Of a stretch of 64,000 nucleotides of DNA, positions 34,906 through 46,059 are shown piece after piece. Within the stretch, counting starts at the first letter, position 1. Each line of letters opens with the position of its first letter. The stretch is from Lantana camara. Its lineage: Eukaryota > Streptophyta > Magnoliopsida > Lamiales > Verbenaceae. The DNA lies in NCBI GenBank assembly GCA_037501455.1, contig CM074860.1:44278501-44342500 (forward strand). Direction: 5' to 3'. A model generated the notes under the pieces. The model made no database searches. It saw only the letters and a program-made list of their open reading frames with translations, and was not told the origin of the DNA. A program made the position numbers and the translations under genes.

Positions 34906-37900
34906 TGTGATGCCCCGTTCGATAAATCGTACAGGTATGCGCCACGAGAGAGTTTACCTTATGCACTTATGTGATTTAATTTCCTTTTTATGTGTTTAAT
35001 TCCAACTTTGATTGAAAATGTGACTTAATTGACTAAAATCCAAAATAGTAAAATATGAATTCTTGAATGACAACTTGTGAATGGAACTTGGATGAATTTA
35101 AATTAATTGTTGGAATTTGAATTAAATAGGACTTAGACGTATTTGTGTGTTTTGGGCCTAACTTGAATTAGGTAAGTTTGGGTCATTCGGGACCAATATG
35201 GGCTCGGGAATTCGAATTCGAATTTCGACACCACCATTGAACTTGATTCGGTAATTCGGGTCCAACGGAATTTACTTTATATTTTTCGGAAGCCGTTTGG
35301 ACATTAAACCTTTTAAATTTGACCTATTGGGCCAAAAGTCACTTATTTGGGCCCAAACCCTAATGAAACCTTTAGCCACCATATATATACCTTGAAACCC
35401 TAACCTAGCCTCTTTCAAACCTCATTTCACACAAATCACATCATCCATGGAGAGCTTCAAAGGAGAATGAAGATCTAAGAATTTCCCCACTTTCAAGAGC
35501 TCATATCTCTCTCTCTCTCGATTCTTCTTCATTTCTAAAGCTAAGGTAAGTCACATATTTTCCTTGATTTGAATTTAATTTCTATCTCTGATTATTGAGC
35601 ATGAATACGGATCCTCCATGTTGTAATCGTGTATATTAAGACAAGAAATGCTTGGGTTGCTGCAATTTGCTTCACGCCTTGTACGAGATTTCCGTCAATA
35701 TGTGTAATTTGCTGGAAATGAATTGCATAAATATAAAGTCACATTTTGTATTAACAACACCTAGGAAACCGTGATGATTTACTTGAAAATGGACTTGAGG
35801 ATCTGGACGAAATACCACAAATTTCAAACTTCAATTCTTGTGCTTTTGAATTTAATAATACTGGATAGGTGTACTAATGTTGAAATCAAATTGCCGCGTG
35901 AGGTGCCTAGGGAACCGTGACTTTTGCTTGGAAATTATTTATACTTGGCTTTTGCAATGTGTCAGTTTGTGGCATAAATTCAATAACAAAAGTTGGAATT
36001 AAAGTCAACATGTTTTAAATTAAATAAGAGATGTGTTGATTGTCTAATTAATGAATTGGGTAGCTTGGATCTCCTTTGTTCTTGCCTACCGCCACGTAGC
36101 CTACATCCCATTTAATTTGAGTGTTGAAATTCTTGTTTTTTAAAATGCCATTTCACGATAATTAGCTGATGCTCCAGTAATTGATCAAATATATGCGTGT
36201 GTGCATTATATATTTAGAGTAATTATTGGTTATTTTGGGTTCTTCACGAACTAATTTAATTGAATTAAGTTAGATAAATTTAAAGTTAACCTGCCTGAGT
36301 AACTCACCTATTTGCTGTCATTACACTTGGAAGTAAGAAAACATAGAAGATTGGTTGAATCAAAGAATAGGAATTTGAATTTAATAACTAGTGCCAGCAT
36401 ATCTATTTAATTAATGGAAGCAATGATTACTTGAAATTTAAATCTTGGGGTAGCACTAAAGCACCTCTGTTCAATGTGTAAGAATGGGGACAACACGTCA
36501 ACCATGAAATTGCCGTATGCGTGCACAACTTTAAGTTAAAGAAAAGCATCTGTTCACGTGACTTTTGTCTTCCTTTCATGAAATTGGATAATTTGATTCT
36601 TGGATTTAAATTTAGTAAATGCATGCCACTACCTAATATTAGATGCATTATTAATTAACTAATTCATGTGTGCCGTGGTGCGTGCGTCAACTGTTGAAAG
36701 GGAAATGAAATTGATTTGGTTAAGGCAAACACTAAATGTTCCGATTTCTTTTCATTCACCAGATCCATGCATTAGTTTAATATTGATATGTATTGTTTTA
36801 AAGATTAATGGTAAATATGTATTTTGGACGGTAGTGTTTATGAGTCTAAACTGGGAATAAGAAATATATTAGACAACCCTTGTGTTTGTTCCTTGTCAGC
36901 ATTTGATTTGTTATATCCATTTTCTTCTTCTAAAGTAATTTTTGCTATAATCTAACTTGGTTAATTATTGAAAGTGTTAGAATATCTTTATATGTTATAA
37001 ATGCGTTTTTAACCTTAAGAATGATATGAACTGAGATTGTTTATCTTAGCCTTTGAGTTGTTTGGTATATTATATGTTATGATATTACTTTAATTATGCT
37101 CTAAACTCTAGTACTTCATGTTAATTGTGTAATTTATTATTAAATACATGTCTTATGCTATGATTACGTGACCTATGTGATACATATCATTCCATAATGC
37201 ATTTCATATGTGATGTTCTATGTTGTCGTGCGTCTTACTTGGTTCATATAGAGTTTAAGTCTGGGCTTCTGTATGTCTCGTTACAGAGTTTGGTGGTGCC
37301 GGTGAGCCCGAGGTTTAGAGTGTTTGGCCCTTCACACTCTCAGACTCTACCACTACGAGGTGAGGTTTAGGATTTTGTATAGTTATGCGACCTATGGCCT
37401 TGATATGCTGATTTCAACCCTTACATGCGCGTATATCTATTATATATACGTATGTGTTGGATATGATATGTTCATGACCTTGTGAATCAACTCTGTTTTT
37501 TGAAAATTAGATATGAAAGCATATGTAAGCTGTTTTGAAAAGTATGTTATGTTATGTTCCGTAGCGAGTTGGCAATGAAATATTGGCATCTGTGTGTATG
37601 TATGTTTGTATGTGGATCCGAGGAGCTATGGGTAAGGAGCCCCCGGGACGGTTAGGGCCGTCGGGGATCTACCTGTGCGTAGTTCCAAGGAGCTATGGGT
37701 AAGGAGCCCCCGAGACTGTTAAGGCCATCGGGATATACCTGTGCGTAGTTCCATTTGAGATATCATTGCGCGACCTTAGGGTGATGAGGGAGACGTGGTA
37801 TCTTGAGCCTTCGGCTAAGGCCGGGGAGGACTCTTGTGGGTTCGCTACCCCTTGAGGGTGTGTATGTTCTAGATGGTTTGGGGACGGCACATCCCCTCCA

Positions 37901-38588
37901 TTATTGGTGTAAAGGTTGGATTTGATTCTGTATTTTATGTTTTGCTATGTTCTGAGGAGTAAAGGTTGGAAGCACGTACTCGCCGAGCATGTGATTTGTT
38001 CTGTCTAGGAACCATGAATCGAGATAGAGTTTCTGAAATGTTTTCTAAAACTTATATAACTATCTTTTGGGTATTTTTGGAAACGTCTTTGGTATGCAAC
38101 ACCTATCTCCGGTTCATGAGTCCACCCTTCTGATATGTGCTAAGCTCTATATATATATAGTGGGTGTGCGTTAGCCCCCTCACTCGGTCAAGTTGACTGA
38201 CCCCTTATTTACACTTTTAGTTGCAGGTATGTTGGCGTTTGCTAGGCGGGAGTGAGTCGTTTGAATTGTACTTCGTCGGTCTAGCCTTTCTAGTTGCATT
38301 TGTCTTTCATACACTTTACTTATGTTTTGACTTATAGACTTGTGATTATACTTTACTATTCGGTAGCCCTGCGTGGCATTTGTATTCGGCCCCTTGTCGC
38401 ACTTGATGATTATTATGTATGCTGATCTGACCTTTCGGGACTAGGTATCTATGCTAGTTGAACCCGTCACCTGTTACTTTATGCTGATCTATTATTCGGG
38501 ACTAGGTATCTATGCTAGTTGAACCCGTCACTTGTTTTTGAATGTTGATTAAATGCTTCCGCTATCTCGTTTGAATGTTTGTTTATCG
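34906..38588 (+). repeat. Inverted G-family LTR (H), end missing
   Basis: It starts TGTGATGCCCCG after a polypurine tract and aligns with the G LTRs in reverse. It stops about 100 bp before the normal LTR end, at GTTTGTTT/ATCGCAC. TATA-like ATATATA at 35382-35389, donor AAG/GTAAGT at 35543-35549, hairpin 38184-38200 followed by TTGCAG/GT (38221-38228). It diverges more from the outer G LTRs than they do from each other. Confidence 0.88.
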
Positions 38589-40515
38589 CACTTAAGGATG
38601 TAACACCCCAAACGGAGAATTGCCACATCCCCCGCACTATGATCCCGACCCGATCATGAAATGGGAACCCATGACCGAATCCGAATCAGAGCGAACGGGA
38701 GACAAACGCACACGTTATGCTAGGCGGATCTAACTCGACAAACTCAGAGTGCGGAAGCAAAACAAACATTCAAACGAGATAGCGGAAGCATTTAATCAAC
38801 ATTAAAAAACAAGTGACGGGTTCAACTAGCATAAATACCTAGTCCCGAATATCTACAATAAACATAACAGGTGACGGGTTCAACTAGCATAGATACCTAG
38901 TCCCGAAAAGTCAGATCAGCATACATAATAATCATCAAGTGCCACAAGGGGCCGAATACAAATGCCACGCAGGGCTACCAAATAGTAAAGTATAATCACA
39001 AGTCTACAAGTCAAAACATAAGTAAAGTGTATGACAGACAAATGCAACTAGAAAGCCTAGACCGACGAAGTGCAACTCAAACGACTCACTCCCGCCTAGC
39101 GAACGCCAACATACCTGCAACTAAAAGTGTAAATGAGGGGTCAGTCAACTTGACCGAGTGAGGGCGCTAACGCACACCCACAATATATATATAGAGCATA
39201 GCACATATCAGAAGGGTGGACTCATGAACCGGAGATAGGTGTTGCATACCAAAGACGTTTCCAAAAATACCCAAAAGATAGTTATATAAGTTTTAAAAAA
39301 CATTTCAGAAACTCTATCTCGATTCATGATTCCTAGACAGAACAAATCACATGCTCGGCGAGTACGAGCTTCCAACCTTTACTCCTCAGAACATAGCAAA
39401 ACATAAAATACAGAATCAAATCCAACCTTTACACCAATAATGGAGGGGATGTGCTGTCCCCAAACCATCTAGAACATACACAACCTCAAGGGGTAGCGAA
39501 CCCACAAGAGTCCTCCCCGGCCTTAGCCGAAGGTTGAAGATACCACGTCTCCCTCATCACCCTAAGGTCGCGCAATGATATCTCAAATGGAACTACGCAC
39601 AGGTATATCCCCGATGGCCTTAACAGTCTCGGGGGCTCCTTACCCATAGCTCCTTGGAACTACGCACAGGTATATCCCCGACAGCCCTAACCGTCCCGGG
39701 GGCTCCTTACCCATAGCTCCTCGGATCCACATACAATCATACATACATACAGATGCCAATATTTGATGGCCAACTCACTACAGAACATAACATAACATAC
39801 TTTTCAAAACAGCTTACATATGCTTTCAAATCTAATTTTCCAAAACAGAGTTGATTCACAAGGTCTTAAACATATCATATCCAACACATACGTATATATA
39901 ATAGATATACTCGCATGCAAGGGTTGAAATCAGCATATCAAGGCCATAGGTCGTGTAACTATACAAAATCCTGAACCTCACCTCGTAGTAGTAGAGTCTG
40001 AGAGTGTGAAGGGTCAAACACTCTAAACCTCGGGCTCACCGGCACCACCAAACTCTGTAACGAGACATACAGAAGCCCAGACTTAAACTCTATATGAACC
40101 AAGTGAGACGCACGGCAACATAGAACATCATGTATGAAATGCATTATGGAATGATATGTATCACATAAGTCACGTATCATAGCATAAGACATGTATTTAA
40201 TAATAAATTTCACAATTAACATGAAGTACTAGAGTTTAGAGCATAATTAAAGTAATATCATAACATATAATATACCAAACAACCCAAAGGCTAAAGAAAA
40301 CAATCTCAGTTCATATCATTCATAAGGTTAAAAGCGCATTTATAACATATAAAGATATTCTAACACTTTCAATAATTAACCAAGTCAGATTATAATGATA
40401 ATTACTCTAAAATAGAAAATGGATACAACACATTAATGCCGTCAACGAAAGAAAGCAGGGGTTGCCTTGAATTCACATTTCCATTTTAATATTTAGAATT
40501 ATAATTACACTAACA

Positions 40516-40567
<52 letters not shown>

Positions 40568-40980
40568 ACGCCACTATTAGAATGTTATCTAAGAAATTCC
40601 ATTATGCATATTACACGACAAGCACCTATTAACAATTAATCTACCTAACTTAATTAAAAGAGTACTTGCATAGTTAATCAAAATCAGGTTTTATTCGGAA
40701 TTAAAGTTTAAGCTTTAATTGATACACAGCCATGTGAAGGAATCCCAAAAGGCCTACAATTACACTAAATATATAAAACACACACACATGTAAGGATCAA
40801 TTAATGAAGCTTCAGAGTGGCGTGAAATGGGGTTTTAACCACAAAATTTCAACACCCAAATAAATAGAAATGAAGCAACGTGGTGGCAGGCAAGAACAAA
40901 GGAGATCCAAGCTACCCAATTCATTAATTAGACAATCAACACATATCTTATTTAATTTAAAACATGTTGACTTTAATTCC
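38589..40980 (-). repeat. G-family LTR fragment (I), minus strand
   Basis: The LTR end is complete (TGTAACACCCC at 38599 on the plus strand), preceded by CACTTAAGGA, the LTR-to-primer-site spacer, then a break. It runs to about 40980 and switches strand within the shared words AATTCCAACTTTTG. It contains a duplicated ACTACGCACAGGTATATCCCC block (39590-39720) and a TA microsatellite. Confidence 0.82.
40517..40564. repeat. (TA)n microsatellite
   Basis: About 24 uninterrupted TA units inside LTR fragment I; absent from the other G LTRs. Confidence 0.9.
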
Positions 40981-41904
40981 AACTTTTGATTGAAAATGTG
41001 ACTTAATTGACTAAAAACCTAAAATGGTAAAATATGAATTCTTGCATGACAACTTGAGAATGGAACTTGGATGAATTTAAATTAATTGTTGGAATTGGAT
41101 TTAAATAGGACTTGGACCTATTTGTGTGTTTTGAGCTTAACTTGAATTAGGTGAGTTCGGGTCATTCGGGACCAATATGGGCTCGGGAATTCGAATTCGA
41201 ATACCGAGACCACCATTGGACTTGAATCGATGATTCGGGTCCAACGAAATTTATTTTATATTTTTCGGAAACCATTTAGACTTTAAACCTTTTTAATATT
41301 GACTTATTGGGCCGAAGGTCATTTATTTGAGCCCATATTCCTTAATTTCTCACTCCTTCACATGACAAGGTAAACCTTGGATCTCTTTTAATGAGTATTT
41401 CATTTCTATTCTTGGATTGGAGCATGAAATTGTTGGTATGAACTTGAATGAAGAGATCTTCAATTACTTGAGCATGCTTTGATGGTATATATATTAATTA
41501 ATTAAATTAGGCTGGAAAATTATGCCCTGTTTATCCGCCTTTTTGTTGGTATCGTGAGTTTCGTCTCCTGGAAATTTAATTGTTGCCATCATTAGTCTTT
41601 CGTGCTGTTGCAATCCTCGAATTATGCATACAGAACTAACTTTCGGTGGGTACATAATTAATCAACGCTAATGGGATTAGGAACTGTTGAATTAATGTGA
41701 AACATATTTAATAATTAATGGATGAAATGATTACTTAGAAAAGGGGAAATGGAAATCTGGACGAGATAATGGAATTTCAAACCTTCAGTTCTTGTACTTT
41801 TGAATTTATTAATACTTGATAGGTGTACTAATGTTGAAATCAAATTGCTGCGTGAGGTGCCTAGGGAACCGTGACTTTTTGCTTGGAACTTATTTAAGCT
41901 TGGT
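40981..41904 (+). repeat. G-family LTR fragment in opposite orientation (I')
   Basis: Plus-strand pieces of the same LTR type: 40981-41335 corresponds to about 34995-35350 of LTR H, and 41336-41904 to a more downstream part matching the reverse complement of 32520 down to about 31850. A deletion joins them. It stops at AAGCTTGG where the GC-rich block starts. Confidence 0.78.
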
Positions 41905-42725
41905 ACGCACCTCTTGACGTCAACGGCGTGGCCATCGGAGCAGAGACGGAGCCGAACGCGCCGCCTGAAGCTCGCGGCGGCGGCGCGGGTTACTGTAGCG
42001 GCACGATTCCGCCGCTTTCGGCGGTGGTTTTCGACGGGGCTTGATGGTTTCCAAGGTTTTTCGACCCCCTGAGTTCATTTCCGGCATCAATTTCACCAGA
42101 TCTTGGCCGTAGGTGGTGGTTCCGGCGACTCGTGCGGTGGCAGATTATTCGGAGGTCAACGGGGGCCTTTTCCGGCCATTCTTTGGCCTCGGGCTCTTCA
42201 CGAAAGTTGTTCAGAATGGCGTGAACTAGTAGCCTATGATCAGGCGACTCCAGATTCGGTGGTTTGGCGGTGGATCGCGGCGGCAAAGTGGCGGTGCAAC
42301 GGCGGCACTAGCTCCGAGGATTTTTCCGGCGAGCTACCTTAGGGCTTTCGAAGAGCTCGTCAAGGGTAAGCCGATGCTTCTTTCGGATCGCATTTTGGTT
42401 CACCGGTTTGGAAGTAATTTGATTTTGAATAGTTTAGGGTTTTCGTGCTCTTAGATCTGAAATTGGAGGAGATTGACTTAGAATTCCCAGAAATTGATCG
42501 AGGATTCGGAACTGGCACGAAGACTTCATTCAGGACTTATTTTTCGGGATTTTTCCGGCGACCTTCGGCGGCGGCCCCGCCAAATTCCGGCAGCTACTGC
42601 GGTGGCGTTCCGGCGGCGTCTGGTTAGAATGTTCGTCTTGTAGTGGTGAGCTCAACGCACTTTCTGTTCGTTAATCGGACACTCGATCTATTTATTACGA
42701 ATTATTTTGCGTAATTGTGATTAAT
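41905..42725. other. GC-rich block of unknown origin
   Basis: About 820 bp that is clearly richer in G and C than anything around it, with CGGCGGCGGCG runs and two copies of GATTTTTCCGGCGA (42319 and 42550 regions). Several short frames are open on both strands, but none shows a domain I know. AAGGGTAAG near 42360 could be a splice donor. It may be a captured host gene 5' end or the leader part of a divergent LTR; I cannot decide. It is fixed between two G-family fragments. Confidence 0.5.
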
Positions 42726-42871
42726 TACCACTTAAGGATGTAACACCCCAAACGGAGGATGCCATATCCCCGGCGCTATGACCCAGGCCCGGTCATGAAA
42801 TGGGAATCCATGCCCGAATCCGAATCAGAGCGAACGAGAGTTCAAATGCACACGCTATGCTAGCCGGAACT
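42726..42871 (-). repeat. G-family LTR end fragment with broken primer site (J)
   Basis: The last 130 bp of a G-type LTR (TGTAACACCCC at 42739) preceded by TACCACTTAAGGA, which on the element strand is the spacer TCCTTAAG plus the first five primer-site bases TGGTA. It joins integrase through a shared GGAACT (42866-42871). Confidence 0.78.
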
Positions 42872-43055
42872 CCATGTAGTCTTACTATCTCATTACAATA
42901 CAATTCAGCCAACTTAGGTACCTTATCCATCATCCGAACCTTAAGAAAATGGGCAGACTTCGTCAAACGGTCTATCACTACCCAAATTCCGTCGAATCCT
43001 CTCCTAGACCTCGGCAGGCCGGACACAAAGTCCATAGTCACCTGCTCCCACTTCC
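42868..43055 (-). pseudogene. pol: Element G integrase, core fragment
   Basis: Minus strand. It contains WEQVTMDFVSGLPRS with the first catalytic Asp, IWVVIDRLTKSAHF and EIVRLHGVP, the block just before the second catalytic Asp. It ends at the composite insertion. Its upstream edge is the target duplication of solo LTR K, and it joins in frame to 46060-46548 when K is removed. Confidence 0.88.
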
Positions 43056-46000
43056 TGTAACATCCCGACCGATCAGACTTTCAGGTATATTTTTATGTGC
43101 GCAATTTAATTAATTAATTATGTGAATACTTGATAGTTATTAATTCTTATGTGGATATTTGATAATTATTTGGTTTAAGAATGAATTTGTTTTGAACGTT
43201 TAAACCCTCTATGCTTGTAATTTTGCCCTATTCGTATCCGATTTCAATTCTGTTTCTTACGAATTTTTTGATATGCGTGAATTACTTGAGTTATGAACTT
43301 GACTATATGCTCGTTTTATGTTTTGGAATTTATTTGGTTTGTCCTTTGATTTTATTTTGGAGACGGAACCTAAATGAGGCTAAAGAGCATTTAGCGCGCC
43401 TTAGGTTCCAGGAAGCACAAATTGAGCTCGGGAATTCGGATTCGAATTCTGTCACCTCTGTTGAACTCGTATCCATGATTCGGGTTCAATAAAAATAGCC
43501 TCATATTTTTCTAAGCTCATTTAGACCTCCGAAATTTAACCGAAACAAGCCTTGTATGCCATTTTAGACCTTTGCCCACTCTTTTATTCATAACTTTTGA
43601 TATATTTGACCAAATTAAATAAACCTTGGCCCCACATACTCCTAACATACTCCTCTATCAGCCATAAGCCCCTCATTTCGTTCCAACCTTGGAGAGAAGA
43701 GAGAAATAGCTGCTCAAAACCGAGACCAAGAAGGAAGCAAAAATAGACTATTCACCTTTCAACCTTTTGAGCTCAAATCCTCATAAAATCCTTCCATTTT
43801 CGAAAGGTAAGCTTGGAATTTGTTTCTCCATCTTCTCTTCTTTGTTTAGATACCTTATTTGCTCAATTTGGTGGTGATTTGATCAAGATATGAATATTTC
43901 TATGAATAGTAAGGGTTTTGCCAATTTTGAAGATATAGCTTGATCTCTTGGACTTTTGTTGGAGTTTTTGTATCCTAATTGATCTTATGACATTATAATA
44001 TAAGTGTATGGTCTGATTTTGCAAGAGAATCTAGGAATCTTTAGGCTTCAATTTGGGTTTTTGGAGTTTTTGGCATAAAATTGAATATATGTATATCTCT
44101 TGCATTCCTTCACTTGAATCTTGATGTTTAGCTTGGATTTTGACATGGATTGAGTGAATATATGACATATTATGATCCTAATATGTTCTATCTTGAGTTT
44201 GCACGAATTTGGATGAGTTTTGGAGAGTTTTGGGGCTGAAAATTCGAGTTTTTTTGGCTTCCGACTCAAATCCATGGGGGTGGATTTTCCCTTTGAAAAA
44301 AATCCGCCGAGGTGGATTTGAGTCAGAAACTCCTGGAAAATCCATGGGGGTGGATTTTCCCTTTGAAAAAAATCCACCGGGGTGGATTTAGGTCAGTGGC
44401 TCCTTTTGCCCCAAACTTTGGTTTTCTTGTTTTGTTTCGCTTTCTTTTCGCTTTCCCAACCCTAATTTGATCCCCATGCTTCTTATAACATGTTATATTG
44501 TGTGTTAAGATATATGTTATGAATTTATAGTTCGTTTTACATCCTCGTTTATGATATGTGAGTTCATATGCAATGTGTGACCTTATATGACCTAAACATG
44601 AATTCATCTCATTTCATTTGCATCATTTACACGCATGTGCATTTGCCGAGCGTTTATGTGGTACATATTGAGTCTAAGAGTATCCCTTGTTATTTGTTTT
44701 GTGTAGTTGACCCTCCCGTTGACGACGAGGTTGTCCGTTAGGCGTCCGGTTCGCTTTCTTTTGTCACCGCTACGTGTTCGGATGGTGAGGTTTTATTCTT
44801 TTAGATATTATGACCTAACACCCTAAATGTTTTTAATCCCGCATGCGATTTATGTATACTATATGTTAAATATATGTATGGTATGTACTTTGAGGACTTG
44901 TTCTCTTTGTTATAAGTTTTTGAAAACGATTTGTATAAGTATATAAACTATTTTACATTTGTTTTGAAATCCTTTCGTTAAGTGTGAGTGTGTAAGCAAG
45001 CTTTGAACTTTGAAAGAGAAGTTTACGAAAATTATGAATTTTGAATTATGATTTGGGCCTGGAGAGTGGCATGGTATCTCGGGACGGCCGAGGGGTCGCC
45101 GGGCTCTTCCATCAACACTTTCCTTTGAAAGTCTCGCCTAACCTTAGGAGGTTGAGGAAGGGCGTTTCTCCTGAGCCGGTGGATTCAACCACCGAAGGTT
45201 TCCAGGAAGTAATTAACCTTGTTTCGTGTGAATTTGACCGATAGTTAGGGCCGTCAACCCTTCTATCACCCCGAAGAAGGATGGTTTATGAATTTTGCTT
45301 TGATTATGTCTTTGTTTGTGGGAGTTGGAGGTATAACTCGTACTCGCCGAGTTGTGTGAATTCGTATGATTTATGAAATGGGAATGGATTCTTAAATACT
45401 TAAAATTTGTGATTTTGGCCTATGGCCCTTACTTCTTTTCATTATATATAGTTATTATCACGGGAAATGTTTTAGTTTGCAAAAACCCTCCCCGGTTCAT
45501 GGATCCTTTTATGATTTTGATTAAGTGCTTTGCTCTATATGTATTATGAGTGTGTGTGTAGCCCCCTCACTAGTCATTAGGACTAACCCTCGTGGTTTTC
45601 CTTTCTTTTTCCCATCTTTGAGTTGCAGGTACCGTGGGAGTCGAGCTAGGCGGCAAGTTGTCTTCGAGTCTTACTTGTTTCATAGCTCGAGTCATCTTTA
45701 TTGCATTCGTAGTGGTTTATGTGTTATGTTTATGAAATTTATTTTCCGAATACTTTGATACTTGAAATATTTCGGCCCGGGAAAGGCATTGTAAATTTGT
45801 AGTTGGAAATATTATGCTCTTATGACTATGTGATATGTATATATGTGATCTTGGGGAATTTTGTATGAGTTGCTTTTATCGCTTCCGCTATACCATGAAC
45901 TGTTTTGTGTTCTGACTGAGGGTTAGGCCGCCTAGCTAGAGAGTGAGTTTTGTTTATCTCCCGTTCGCTATTGTTCGATGTGTGTACGGATTCTCCATTC

Positions 46001-46059
46001 CACTACACGTGTCGGGCTCTAGTGCGGGGGATGTGGTGCCCTACGCTCGGGGTGCTACA
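43056..46059 (+). repeat. Solo LTR K (3.00 kb) in element G integrase
   Basis: It starts TGTAACATCCCG and ends GGGGTGCTACA, with CTTCC on both sides (43051-43055 and 46060-46064). There is no primer site, tract or coding DNA, so it is a solo LTR left by recombination. It contains donor AAG/GTAAGC (43804-43810), a palindrome cassette with four AAATCC...GGATTT units (44268-44390), the downstream hairpin TAGTC-ATTAG-GACTA (45571-45585), and TTGCAG/GT (45623-45630). It belongs to a family not otherwise seen in the window. Confidence 0.93.

Noticed and set aside
42103..42342. Short frames in the GC-rich block (also 41990-42286 minus)
   Set aside because: Overlapping frames open on both strands are expected by GC content; no domain is seen. 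The block is reported without a gene call.
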